Shown: positions 6,912-14,672 of the stretch, piece by piece | Layout of the letters: each line of letters starts with the position of its first letter | How positions within the stretch are numbered: the stretch's first letter is position 1 | Source: an uncultured Sphingobium sp. | Lineage (GTDB): Bacteria > Pseudomonadota > Alphaproteobacteria > Sphingomonadales > Sphingomonadaceae | Reading direction: 5' to 3' | NCBI GenBank assembly: GCA_946885845.1 | Contig: CAMPHJ010000034.1 | Coordinates: 1-19,447 of the forward strand | Length of the DNA stretch: 19,447 nucleotides | Notes under the pieces: generated by a model | Database searches by the model: none | Seen by the model: only the letters and a program-made list of their open reading frames with translations | What the model was told of the DNA's origin: nothing | Translations under genes and position numbers: made by a program

Positions 6912-7535
6912 CTATTTGACGAGCGAAGCGGCCACCATCCCACGTGCGGCGTTGCCGATGAAGAAGCCTTTGCTCAGATCGCTCGGCCGCAAGTCGCCTT
7001 CCACCGCTTCGCCCATCTCGATCAGACTGCGGCGCAACACGCCGGGCAGGAGGCCGCGGGACAAGGGTGGCGTAACCAGCTTGTCGCCACGCTCGACAAA
7101 GATGGAGGAAAAGCAGCCTTCGGTCAGGAAGCCTTCGGAATCGGTTATCAGCACTTCATAGGTGCCGCCATGGCTCAAAATGTCGCGATACAGCGAACGA
7201 TCCGTCGTTTTATGCAACAGGCGCGGGTCATGAGCGCCGGCGTTCCGGGACACCAGCGCCACCTGCATGATCGCATTCGGCCAGGTGCGATGTTCGCGCA
7301 CCTCGATCGCCGTTGATCCACGGCGCGACACCAGCAACCGCAGACGGCTGCGTTCCCGCAGGCGAAAGGTCGCGGCCTGCAGTTCGTTGCGGACATCGTG
7401 CCGGTCGAAAGCGAAATCCAGCGCCGTCGCGCTGGCCCTCAACCGTTCCAGATGCAATTCCAGCAACCTGATGCCATCGACCGGGTCGAAAGCCATGGTT
7501 TCCAGCAGGTCGAACCGTCCGTCAGCCACCGACAT
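6912..7535 (-). CDS. pabC: Class IV aminotransferase, probable 4-amino-4-deoxychorismate lyase
   Basis: A 207-aa PLP enzyme of the class IV fold, likely releasing pyruvate from aminodeoxychorismate to give 4-aminobenzoate for folate. It begins RFDLLETMAFDP..GIRLLELHLERL, has the Schiff-base lysine Lys109 in LLHKTTDR, then GFLTEGCFSSIFVERGDKLVTPPLSRGLLPGVLR, the usual order for PabC-like proteins. It is shorter than E. coli PabC (269). It lies 31 bp after pabB on the same strand, which strongly supports the pathway call over a branched-chain or D-amino-acid transaminase. In the PabC frame a TGA lies 9 bp upstream of the ATG, so it is not simply an extension of pabB. Its own binding site is weak (AGGGGG is about 14 bp away), so translation may depend on pabB. 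Confidence 0.85.
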   Translation of the reverse strand: MSVADGRFDLLETMAFDPVDGIRLLELHLERLRASATALDFAFDRHDVRNELQAATFRLRERSRLRLLVSRRGSTAIEVREHRTWPNAIMQVALVSRNAGAHDPRLLHKTTDRSLYRDILSHGGTYEVLITDSEGFLTEGCFSSIFVERGDKLVTPPLSRGLLPGVLRRSLIEMGEAVEGDLRPSDLSKGFFIGNAARGMVAASLVK

Positions 7536-7566
7536 CGAAACTATTCAAGCCCCCTGTAGCCCAAAA

Positions 7567-8742
7567 TCAAGCTCCCGCCAGAAAGCGGCCCTTGGCCAGG
7601 CATTCCGCCCATTCCGACGCTGCGTCGGAATCCGCGATGATCCCCGACCCCAGCCCCAAAAGCCCTTCCGGTCTTCCTTCTTCGACGCAAATCGTGCGGA
7701 TGGCAACATTGAAGGCGGCATCCCCATCGGGATCGATCCACCCCACGGCCCCGGTATAGACACCGCGGGGGAAGGGTTCGACCTCGCCAATGATCTCCAT
7801 CGCCCGGACCTTGGGCGCGCCGGTGATCGATCCGCATGGAAAGAGCACCCGGAGCACGTCCACAGGCGACAGGCCGGGAAGAAGGCGGGCGCGTATCGTC
7901 GACACCATCTGGTGGACGGTAGGATAGCTTTCCACATGGAAAAGGTCCGGGACCGTCACCGTTCCCGCGCGCGACACGCGGGACAGATCGTTGCGCAGAA
8001 GATCGACGATCATCAAATTTTCGGCACGCTGCTTCGGGTCGGATTCCAGTTCGCGAGCCAGCATCACATCGCGTCGGGCATCCGCGCTGCGGACCGCCGT
8101 CCCCTTCATCGGGCGCGCCGTCAACTGGCCGCGCACGCAAGTGAAGAACAGTTCGGGCGAGAAGGAGAGGATGTCATGACTGCCCGTGCGGATCACGCCA
8201 CCATAGCCCGCACGCTGGCGCGGCCGGACAGCGGCATAAAGGGCCATGAGGTCGCCGTGAAAGCGCGTGGCGCAGGGGAAGGTCAGGTTCACCTGATAGA
8301 TGTCACCCGCGCGGATATATTCCTGCACCCGGTCGAATGCAGCGTAATAGGCGTCTTCCTGGATCAAGGGCCGCAGCGGTTCGATCCGCACCCCGGACGG
8401 ATCGGGCAGCAGCGCCTGCACCGCTTCGGGTTTGATGAACCTCAGGCCGTCGAACAGGCCGAACCACAGGAGTGGCGCCGATCCCGGACGGATGTGATGT
8501 CGCCTGGCCAGGGGAACGAGCCGGTCTTCCAGCGCGAGCCCTGCCTCGTAGCTCATATAACCGGCGGCGTGGAGACCGGCCTCCCCTGCTTCAGCGATGC
8601 GATCAAGCGCGGGTTGCACTTCTTCCAGCCGATAAGCGGCGATGATCGACACGGGGTCGCGATACAGCCGGGCGGGAGCAGCGTTGCGCTCCCGCGCATC
8701 GTCGAACAGGACAAAGGCTTCGGTGGGACCCGGCAGGCGCAT
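7567..8742 (-). CDS. pabB: Aminodeoxychorismate synthase component I
   Basis: A 391-aa chorismate-binding enzyme that aminates chorismate to 4-amino-4-deoxychorismate, using ammonia from a PabA glutaminase that is not in this window. The C-terminal two-thirds hold the family motifs: AGDIYQVNLTFP (145-156), the PMKGTAVR segment with the PabB-type active-site Lys213, RAENLMIVDLLRNDLSRVS, LFPCGSITGAPKVRAMEIIGEVEP, and GLGSGIIADSDAASEW near the end. A Lys in PxKGT, where anthranilate synthases have Ala, favours PabB over TrpE. Shorter than E. coli PabB (453) but typical of the compact form. It is divergent from the DUF983 gene, and a hairpin lies in its 5' leader. Confidence 0.92.
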   Translation of the reverse strand: MRLPGPTEAFVLFDDARERNAAPARLYRDPVSIIAAYRLEEVQPALDRIAEAGEAGLHAAGYMSYEAGLALEDRLVPLARRHHIRPGSAPLLWFGLFDGLRFIKPEAVQALLPDPSGVRIEPLRPLIQEDAYYAAFDRVQEYIRAGDIYQVNLTFPCATRFHGDLMALYAAVRPRQRAGYGGVIRTGSHDILSFSPELFFTCVRGQLTARPMKGTAVRSADARRDVMLARELESDPKQRAENLMIVDLLRNDLSRVSRAGTVTVPDLFHVESYPTVHQMVSTIRARLLPGLSPVDVLRVLFPCGSITGAPKVRAMEIIGEVEPFPRGVYTGAVGWIDPDGDAAFNVAIRTICVEEGRPEGLLGLGSGIIADSDAASEWAECLAKGRFLAGA

Positions 8743-8758
8743 CGTCGCGTCTTAACAG

Positions 8759-8778
8759 CCTTTCGCGCGGGCGAAAGG
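8759..8778 (-). promoter_or_regulatory. Stem-loop in the pabB leader
   Basis: CCTTTCGC (8759-8766) and GCGAAAGG (8771-8778) form a perfect 8-bp stem with a 4-base loop, 16 bp upstream of the pabB ATG. If transcribed it would sit right before the translation start and could affect ribosome access. There is no U-tract. Confidence 0.4.
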
Positions 8779-8839
8779 GCAGCGAGGCGATTATCGTTCC
8801 AGTTGCGCCGCGCCTGGCAGTGGATCATAGACGCGATCC

Positions 8840-9223
8840 ATGAACGATACGCCCCCGGCCAGCAATCTCGACCGCCCCTTGCGTCCCGCACTGGCGCTGG
8901 CGCTACGTGGCCGCTGTCCTGCGTGCGGCGAAGGCCGGATGTTCAGCCATTTCCTTAAACCGTCACCCTGCTGCGACCATTGCGGCGCAAGTTGGGACAA
9001 ATCCCGGGCGGACGACTTCCCCGCCTATATCGTCATTTTGCTGTTGGGCCACATATTGGTGCCGCTGATGATCGAAGTGAACAGCGCGCTTGCCATTCCG
9101 TTGGGGGTGCAAGCTGCTTTATGGCCCTGTCTGGCGGTGATCCTGGCCCTATTCATGATCCAGCCCGCCAAGGCCGCAGTCATCGCCTTCCAATGGTCGC
9201 GGCGGATGGACGGCTTCGCCTGA
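8840..9223 (+). CDS. DUF983 family zinc-ribbon membrane protein
   Basis: A 127-aa small inner-membrane protein of the DUF983 family, common in alphaproteobacteria; function unknown. The N-terminal cytoplasmic part has the RGRCPACGEGRMF motif (Cys26, Cys29) and a CCDHCGA motif (Cys44, Cys45, Cys48), a likely zinc ribbon. The RADDFPAYIVILL sequence typical of the family leads into two transmembrane helices (about 62-80 and 88-108). It ends with a short basic QWSRRMDGFA tail. It is transcribed away from pabB, and its stop is 11 bp from the stop of the convergent thioesterase gene. Confidence 0.9.
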   Translation: MNDTPPASNLDRPLRPALALALRGRCPACGEGRMFSHFLKPSPCCDHCGASWDKSRADDFPAYIVILLLGHILVPLMIEVNSALAIPLGVQAALWPCLAVILALFMIQPAKAAVIAFQWSRRMDGFA

Positions 9224-9234
9224 CCCCTTTCGAC

Positions 9235-9672
9235 TCAGTCGGGCTGACGCAGGAAATTCTGTTCCATTGCCTCACGCAGGCTTTCATCGATCACGCGGCG
9301 CCCTTCCGCCCCATGGGTGACGACCGTCGTATCGCAGGTCGCGACGCACACGCCCTTTTGGAATGCGGCGGAGCTGACCGTCCAGCTGGTGCGGCCAATA
9401 TGGCCGATCCCGCAATGCACTTCGAACGGGTAGGGAAAATGCGACTCTTCCACGAAATTGAGGGAAACAGCCGCGACCAGCCAGCGCACACCCTGTTCCT
9501 GCGGATGGCGGCCCAGATGGTGGTGGAAACGGATTCGCGCGGTTTCGAATATGCCGGATATCGCCACATTGTTGATGTGGCCCATCGTGTCGATATCCTG
9601 AAAGCGCGTATCGAGCGTGGTGATGAAGCTGTACGCTTCCGGGGTCAGACGCCAAGCTTCTGGTTTGGCCAT
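9235..9672 (-). CDS. Hotdog-fold acyl-CoA thioesterase (4HBT/YbgC type)
   Basis: A 145-aa cytoplasmic thioesterase. The signature TRFQDIDTMGHINNVAISGIFETARIRF (residues 22-49) carries the catalytic-type Asp (26 or 28) and the GHxNN motif of YbgC/4-hydroxybenzoyl-CoA thioesterases. A hydrophobic strand LVAAVSLNF and an RTSWTV segment complete the fold. The ATG at 9672 is preceded by GGAAG with 8 bp spacing. The frame stays open for about 1.2 kb upstream but that part is antisense to the b561 gene. The substrate is unknown. A neighbour role in fatty-acid or membrane-phospholipid metabolism is only a guess. Confidence 0.9.
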   Translation of the reverse strand: MAKPEAWRLTPEAYSFITTLDTRFQDIDTMGHINNVAISGIFETARIRFHHHLGRHPQEQGVRWLVAAVSLNFVEESHFPYPFEVHCGIGHIGRTSWTVSSAAFQKGVCVATCDTTVVTHGAEGRRVIDESLREAMEQNFLRQPD

Positions 9673-9704
9673 GTCCTGTTCTTCCAATGCGCTATTTTTT
9701 ATGT

Positions 9705-9732
9705 GTCTTAGCCTGTGCAGGCCCGGATTCAA
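9705..9732 (-). promoter_or_regulatory. Possible promoter of the thioesterase gene
   Basis: On the minus strand TTGAAT (9732-9727) and TAAGAC (9710-9705) are 16 bp apart and end about 32 bp before the ATG at 9672. Matches are 4/6 and 3/6, so this is weak evidence. Confidence 0.28.
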
Positions 9733-9882
9733 TGAGCCGGGGAAAATTGACCGCACTGCGACCTTTTTGACACAGCCCACGGGATTGAAGCCAAGTTGAT
9801 CAACCCAGCGTTTCCATCGGCGGCAATGGACTTTGGGCAGGACGCCCAATAGTTTCGCACCCGTTCCCCAGCCGGAGATACC

Positions 9883-11118
9883 ATGCGCCGCTACAGCCTG
9901 ATCGCCATCTTCCTGCACTGGACGATCGCCGCCCTGCTCGCCTTCCAGATCAGCGTCGGATGGGCCTTGGAAGATCTCGGCGCGCGGGGTTTCTCGCTGT
10001 ATCAGCTGCATAAGTCGGTGGGGATCAGCATTCTTGTCCTGACGGTGATCCGCCTGGCCGTGCGCTTCTGGAAACCACGGCCCCCTCGGATCGAAAGCGG
10101 CTGGCAAGGCGCACTCGCCAGCGCTGTGTATGGCGGGCTGTACCTGTTCATGCTGGGCGCGCCGCTCACGGGCTGGGCGCTGGTATCTACGGCGCGGGTC
10201 AAGGTGCCGACCTTGTTGTTCGGCAGCATCCCGATCCCCCATCTTCCCCTGCCCGCTGACGCGCATCAATGGGCCGAAGGGGGACATGGGCTGCTGGCGT
10301 GGTTGGGCATCGCCCTTTTCCTGCTGCACGTTGCAGGTGCAATTCGCCACCACATGATGCTGCGCGATGGACTGATATGGCGGATGATGCCCGCGCGATC
10401 GCCCATGCTGCTGGTGGCGCTGCCCGGCCTGATGCTGGTGGGGCTGTTGCTGGGGAAAGCGATCCTGCCGGAGCGGGTTGCGGAGGTCGCCCGACCGCAA
10501 CCCGCTGCGCCCGCGACGCAGGACGAAATCGCCCCGCCCTCGCCCACCAACATTGGCGTCGCCAATGTGGTCGAAACTGCGGTCGCCCCTGACGACGCAC
10601 CGGCGCAGGCAGAAGAAGCAATCGCACCGCCACCAGGATGGACGGTGCAGCCCGGCGGACGCGTCGGATTTTCGGTCAATAATAGCGGCGAAACGATCAG
10701 CGGTGGATTTTCCCGCTGGACCGCGAAGATCGTCATGGACCCTGATCGCCCGGACAGCGCCGATATCCGCGTGGAGATCGATCTTGCCAGCGCCACCGTG
10801 GGTGACGCCTATCAGGACGGGATGCTGGCGGGCGAAGAATTTTTCGACACCGCCGCCCACCCCAGGGCCATCTTCACCGCCAAGGGAGCGGAAAGGACAG
10901 GACGAGACAGCTATCGCGCGGCGGGCACGCTCAGCCTAAAGGGGGCCAGCCGCCCGCAATCCATCCGCTTCACCCTTTCCGGGACCGGCGACAGCCGCAA
11001 GGTCGCAGGATCGGCCAGCATTGCCCGCCTGCCCTTTGGCGTGGGCAACGGCGAAAGCAGCGGCGGTCTGGCCCCGCGCGTGGCTGTCACCTTTCAATTC
11101 AATGCCCGCGCTCAGTAA
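9883..11118 (+). CDS. Cytochrome b561 fused to a YceI-like domain
   Basis: A 411-aa inner-membrane protein. Residues 1-165 are a bacterial cytochrome b561 (CybB type) with four helices (about 5-27, 45-62, 82-103, 136-156). Four candidate heme-ligand histidines are His12 (FLHWT), His43 (LHKSVG), His135 (GHGLL) and His149 (LLHVAG), close to the spacing in E. coli CybB. A fifth helix (174-194) and a Pro/Ala-rich linker (about 200-250) lead to a YceI domain (252-409) ending RVAVTFQFNARAQ. YceI proteins are periplasmic and bind polyisoprenoids such as quinone tails. The extra helix would place the domain in the periplasm. GGAG lies 7 bp before the ATG. A quinol-linked electron transfer role is inferred. 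Confidence 0.94.
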   Translation: MRRYSLIAIFLHWTIAALLAFQISVGWALEDLGARGFSLYQLHKSVGISILVLTVIRLAVRFWKPRPPRIESGWQGALASAVYGGLYLFMLGAPLTGWALVSTARVKVPTLLFGSIPIPHLPLPADAHQWAEGGHGLLAWLGIALFLLHVAGAIRHHMMLRDGLIWRMMPARSPMLLVALPGLMLVGLLLGKAILPERVAEVARPQPAAPATQDEIAPPSPTNIGVANVVETAVAPDDAPAQAEEAIAPPPGWTVQPGGRVGFSVNNSGETISGGFSRWTAKIVMDPDRPDSADIRVEIDLASATVGDAYQDGMLAGEEFFDTAAHPRAIFTAKGAERTGRDSYRAAGTLSLKGASRPQSIRFTLSGTGDSRKVAGSASIARLPFGVGNGESSGGLAPRVAVTFQFNARAQ

Positions 11119-11166
11119 CGTCAGCTGCGCATGGATTTGCGGCCCGACTTCTGCCAAACCGCTAGC

Positions 11167-12291
11167 ATGAACCACAAGCCGCAGAACGTCCGTATCGAAG
11201 ATGGGGTCTTTCTGGGCTTCGTACTGGTCGTTTCGATCGCGTTCGCCCTGGTGGTGGAACCTTTTTTTGCGGCGATCCTGTGGGGGGTGATCGCTGCAAT
11301 CCTGTTCTCGCCGTTCAACCAGAATCTGCTGGAAAAAATGCCGGGCCGCCCCAACAGCGCAGCCGGGCTTACGCTTTTGCTGATCATTGCCGTGGTGATC
11401 CTGCCCGCCATCATCCTGGGCGTCGCGCTGGTGCAGGAAGCGACCCTGTTCTACGGTCGAGTAGAGTCGGGCGAAATCAACATCGCTCAGGTCTTTGCCC
11501 AATTTCAGGCCCGCCTTCCCGATTGGGCTTCTGCATTCCTGGCACGGCTGGGCATCACCAATTTCGCCGCCGTACGGGAAATGTTGAGCGCGGGCATAGC
11601 CACCAGTTTCCGCGCGGTCGCTGCGCAATTGTTCCAGATCGGCCAGAGCGCGTTCAGTTTCTTCGTAGCGCTCAGCGTTACGCTCTACCTCACCTTCTTC
11701 CTGTTGCGCGACGGGCCGTCGCTGGCGGTCCGGCTTGATCGGGCCGCGCCGCTCCGTTTAACGCACAGGCGCGCGCTCATGCAGCAGTTCGTCGTCGTTA
11801 CCCGCGCGACCATCAAGGGCAGCATCGTCGTCGCCATCGTCCAGGGGATGATAGGCGGCACGGTGTTCTGGGCGCTGGGAATACCGGCTCCCTTGCTCTG
11901 GGGCGTGCTGATGGGCTGTTTCTCGCTGATCCCGGCCGTCGGCACCGGGCTGGTGTGGGTGCCGGTCGCACTTTACCTGCTGGCGACCGGAGCGATCATC
12001 AAAGGCGTGATATTGATCGCTTGCGGTGTGTTCGTGATCGGCCTGGTCGACAATCTGCTGCGGCCGATCCTGGTCGGACGGGATACGCGCCTACCCGATT
12101 ATGTCGTGCTGATCTCCACGCTGGGCGGGATAGACATGTTCGGCATCAACGGCATCGTCATCGGGCCGGTAATCGCAGCCCTGTTCATTGCAACGTGGAA
12201 CATCGTCACACGGATGCGGACGGGCGACGGAATTGAAGGGCCGCTAACGACCCAGGGCGCAGTTCCGCAAGAATCTCCCCCACCCTTATGA
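11167..12291 (+). CDS. AI-2E/PerM family membrane permease
   Basis: A 374-aa polytopic inner-membrane protein of the AI-2E transporter family (formerly UPF0118). It has hydrophobic helices near the start (EDGVFLGFVLVVSIAFALVV, then FFAAILWGVIAAILF and LTLLLIIAVVILPAII), a soluble central segment, then a second membrane half. The second half contains the typical GCFSLIPAVGTGLVWVP and the DNLLRPILVGRDTRLPDYVVLISTLGG motifs. The real cargo of most members is unknown, so a quorum-signal role should not be assumed. An in-frame ATG at 11131 would add 12 residues. Neither start has a clear ribosome binding site, and 11167 was chosen because the extra residues look unlike the family. Only 48 bp separate it from the b561-YceI gene, so the two may be co-transcribed. 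Confidence 0.88.
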   Translation: MNHKPQNVRIEDGVFLGFVLVVSIAFALVVEPFFAAILWGVIAAILFSPFNQNLLEKMPGRPNSAAGLTLLLIIAVVILPAIILGVALVQEATLFYGRVESGEINIAQVFAQFQARLPDWASAFLARLGITNFAAVREMLSAGIATSFRAVAAQLFQIGQSAFSFFVALSVTLYLTFFLLRDGPSLAVRLDRAAPLRLTHRRALMQQFVVVTRATIKGSIVVAIVQGMIGGTVFWALGIPAPLLWGVLMGCFSLIPAVGTGLVWVPVALYLLATGAIIKGVILIACGVFVIGLVDNLLRPILVGRDTRLPDYVVLISTLGGIDMFGINGIVIGPVIAALFIATWNIVTRMRTGDGIEGPLTTQGAVPQESPPPL

Positions 12292-12298
12292 GAGCGGG

Positions 12299-12324
12299 CC
12301 GCTCAAGCCCTAGCCTTCGAGCGG
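12299..12324. terminator. Hairpin between convergent permease and ABC-F genes
   Basis: CCGCTC (12299-12304) can pair with GAGCGG at 12319-12324, or alternatively with GAGCGG at 12292-12297 next to the permease stop. A third small stem, AAGCGC/GCGCTT at 12330-12347, overlaps the ABC-F stop. The 45-bp gap between the two stops therefore holds competing hairpins that may terminate both strands. No clear U-tract follows on either side. Confidence 0.38.
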
Positions 12325-12336
12325 GGGAAAAGCGCT

Positions 12337-14208
12337 TTAATGCGCTTCCAGCGCGGCGCTCGCTTCGATCCAGCTTTCCTCAATCGCTCCCAGCTTTTTG
12401 TCGACAGCCGCCCGTTTCACCATCAGATCGGTCATCGTCATCTTTGCTTCGGCACCCGATGCACCCTTGGGGTCGAACAGCGCCTGGTCGATCCGGCTGC
12501 GTTCGGCGGCCAGAGACGCCATCTCCTTTTCCGCCTTGCTGACCGCAGCCTTCAGGCCCTTCTGCTTTTCGCGCCATTCCGCAGCGTTGCGCTTTTCCGC
12601 CTTCCGGTCGGCCTTGGGCGCGTCGCCTCCCCCGCCGCCGTTGCCGTCCGCCTTGCGCAGCACGATGCTGGTATAATCGTCCAGGCTGCCCGCAAATTCC
12701 TGCGCCGTTCCGCCATCGACCAGCACCAGCCGGTCGGCCACAAGTTCGATCATGTGGCGGTCGTGGCTGACGATCACCACCGCGCCTGAATAATCGTTCA
12801 GCGCGTGGACCAGCGCCTCCCGACTATCGACGTCCAGATGATTGGTCGGTTCGTCCAGGATCAGGAGGTGCGGCGCGTCGCGGGTGATCAGCGCCAGCGC
12901 AAGCCGCGCCCGCTCTCCCCCTGAAAGGCTGCCCACCTTCTGCGTCGCGCGCTCGCCCGAAAAACCGAAGCGGCCAAGTTGCGCGCGCACCGCGCCGGGG
13001 GTCGCGCCCTTCATCACCCGCGTCATATGGTCCAGCGGCGTGTCCGTGATGTCCAGTTCCTCCACCTGATATTGTGTGAAATAACCGACGTTCATCTTGG
13101 ACGAACTGGCCATCGCCCCTTCCATGGGTGCGAGTTGGGCGGCGATCAGCCGGGCGAGCGTCGTCTTGCCGTTGCCGTTGCGACCTAGCAGCGCCAGCCG
13201 GTCGTCCGGATCGATGCGCAAATTCACTCGCTTCAGCACGGGCGTGTCGCCATAGCCGACCGACGCCATATCCATGGTGATCAGCGGCGGGCGCAATTCG
13301 GGCGGGCTGGGGAAGGCAAAAGCCAGGCTGGGATCCTCGATCGCGGCGGCAATCGGCTGCATCCGCGCCAGCGCCTTGGCGCGAGACTGAGCCTGCTTTG
13401 CGGTCGATGCGCGCGCCGAGTTGCGGGCGACATAGTCCTGCAGCTTTTCCCGCTCCGCCTGCTGCTTGACGCGCGCGGATTCCAGCTGGGCCAGCCGTTC
13501 GGCGCGTTGCCGTTCGAATGCGTCATAGCCGCCGGGGTAAAGGGTGATCTTTCCCCCTTCCAGGTGCAGGATATAATCGACGACATTGTTGAGCAGGTCC
13601 CGTTCGTGGCTGATCACCACCACCGTGCCACGATAGGCCTTCAGGAAATTTTCAAGCCACAGCGTCGCTTCCAGGTCGAGATGGTTGGAAGGTTCGTCAA
13701 GCAGCAGCAGGTCAGGTTCCGAAAAGAGCAACGCGGCAAGCGCGACCCGCATCTTCCAACCGCCTGAATAGCTGTCGAGGGGTCGCCCCTGCATTTCCTC
13801 GTCAAAGCCCAGGCCGACCAGAATGCGCGCCGCCCGCGCCGGGGCGGTATAAGCGTCAATGGCATTCAGCCGCTCATAGATATGGCCCAGCCGATCCGGG
13901 TCCTCGGTATGTTCCGATTCGGCCAGCAAGGTCGCGCGCTCACCATCGGCGGCAAGCACCGTGTCGAATGGTGTTGCGGTGCCGGTGGGCGCTTCCTGCG
14001 CGATATAGCCAAGCCGCGTGTCGCGGGGCATGTCGCAACTGCCCTCATCCGGGTCGAGTTGGCCGATCATCACCTTCATCAGCGTCGATTTGCCCGCGCC
14101 ATTGCGGCCGATCAGCCCGACGCGGCTGCGCGGCGGCAAAGCGGCGCTCGCGCGGTCGAGAATGGTGCGGCCACCCAGGCGCACGGTGATGTCTTTCAGG
14201 TTCAACAT
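12337..14208 (-). CDS. ABC-F family ATPase, YheS-like
   Basis: A 623-aa soluble protein with two ABC domains and no membrane segments. Domain 1: Walker A GRNGAGKST (34-42), signature YSGGWKMR (147-154), Walker B DLLLLDEPSNHLD (166-178). Domain 2: Walker A GRNGNGKTT (342-350), signature LSGGERAR (428-435), Walker B HLLILDEPTNHLD (447-459). Between them is a charged helical linker (about 225-290), the P-site-tRNA interaction motif of ABC-F ribosome factors. The C-terminus (about 540-620) is a Lys/Glu/Ala-rich coiled coil. The SGGWKMR signature and length fit the YheS branch better than EttA. Such proteins act on the E-site of the ribosome to rescue or modulate stalled translation. AAGGG lies 6 bp before the ATG. 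The coding frame runs cleanly to the stop at 12337. Confidence 0.95.
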   Translation of the reverse strand: MLNLKDITVRLGGRTILDRASAALPPRSRVGLIGRNGAGKSTLMKVMIGQLDPDEGSCDMPRDTRLGYIAQEAPTGTATPFDTVLAADGERATLLAESEHTEDPDRLGHIYERLNAIDAYTAPARAARILVGLGFDEEMQGRPLDSYSGGWKMRVALAALLFSEPDLLLLDEPSNHLDLEATLWLENFLKAYRGTVVVISHERDLLNNVVDYILHLEGGKITLYPGGYDAFERQRAERLAQLESARVKQQAEREKLQDYVARNSARASTAKQAQSRAKALARMQPIAAAIEDPSLAFAFPSPPELRPPLITMDMASVGYGDTPVLKRVNLRIDPDDRLALLGRNGNGKTTLARLIAAQLAPMEGAMASSSKMNVGYFTQYQVEELDITDTPLDHMTRVMKGATPGAVRAQLGRFGFSGERATQKVGSLSGGERARLALALITRDAPHLLILDEPTNHLDVDSREALVHALNDYSGAVVIVSHDRHMIELVADRLVLVDGGTAQEFAGSLDDYTSIVLRKADGNGGGGGDAPKADRKAEKRNAAEWREKQKGLKAAVSKAEKEMASLAAERSRIDQALFDPKGASGAEAKMTMTDLMVKRAAVDKKLGAIEESWIEASAALEAH

Positions 14209-14271
14209 GCGGGGCCCTTAGCAGGAGAACAGCGCAGGGTCAGCCCTTTGCTGCAAGTGCGGCATGACCAC

Positions 14272-14592
14272 TTATGCAGAGGCGAACAACTTGGTCCCAA
14301 CGACGCCCACGACCGTCAGCGCCATGAAAGCGGCCTGAACCGCCGTTACCCTGTCGCCGAACAGAATCACCCCGCCAATGATGACACCCACAGCGCCCAG
14401 GCCGGTCCACACGGCATAGGCCGTGCCAGCGGGCAGGCCCCTCATCGCCAACGCCAGCAAGCCCATGTTGAGGAAGCTGAGGCTGATCGGCACGACCGAC
14501 GCCTGCCACGTCGCGATCGTGGCCGCCCATTTCAGGCTGAGCGCCCAGCAGATTTCGGATATCACAGCGACGCCAAGGATGAGCCACGCCAT
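14272..14592 (-). CDS. SMR family exporter, Gdx/SugE-like
   Basis: A 106-aa, four-helix small multidrug resistance transporter. The membrane-embedded Glu13 and Trp16 (SEICWALSLKWA) and the GTAYAVWTGLGAVG loop with Tyr59 and Trp62 match the guanidinium-exporting Gdx (SugE) subgroup more than EmrE/QacE. Position 42, normally the Ser that contacts Glu13 in Gdx, reads Asn here (FLNMGLL). AAGGAA lies about 8 bp before the ATG. It sits 80 bp downstream of tRNA-Tyr on the same strand, beyond a hairpin. I see no guanidine riboswitch in this gap. Substrate is uncertain: guanidinium or a hydrophobic cation. Confidence 0.9.
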   Translation of the reverse strand: MAWLILGVAVISEICWALSLKWAATIATWQASVVPISLSFLNMGLLALAMRGLPAGTAYAVWTGLGAVGVIIGGVILFGDRVTAVQAAFMALTVVGVVGTKLFASA

Positions 14593-14626
14593 ATCAGCGT
14601 TCCTTATACAGGCGGGCTCGGAAGAA

Positions 14627-14665
14627 GGATGCGCAAGCCGGAAACCCGAAAGAGGCGGCGCATCC
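14627..14665 (-). terminator. Hairpin after tRNA-Tyr (terminator-like)
   Basis: GGATGCGC (14627-14634) and GCGCATCC (14658-14665) are perfect 8-bp arms around a 23-base loop that can form a further small CGG/CCG stem. On the minus strand it lies 8 bp after the tRNA 3' end and is followed by TTCTTCC, so it may terminate the tRNA transcript before the SMR gene. Confidence 0.45.
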
Positions 14666-14672
14666 GCAAGGG

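Noticed and set aside
7267..8958. Long plus-strand open frame over pabC and pabB
   Set aside because: High GC creates long antisense frames; the sequence has no family motifs and both pab genes are convincing on the minus strand.
9673..10860. Long minus-strand open frame continuing upstream of the thioesterase
   Set aside because: It is antisense to the b561-YceI gene, its Arg/His-rich sequence is unlike any family, and the thioesterase has its own ATG and binding site at 9672.
11131..11166. Upstream ATG at 11131 as start of the permease
   Set aside because: It adds 12 residues (MDLRPDFCQTAS) unlike the family and has no better ribosome binding site than the ATG at 11167; cannot be excluded.
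14593..14672. Possible guanidine riboswitch upstream of the SMR gene
   Set aside because: The hairpin here lacks the conserved loops of guanidine-I, -II or -III aptamers that I know and looks more like a tRNA terminator.
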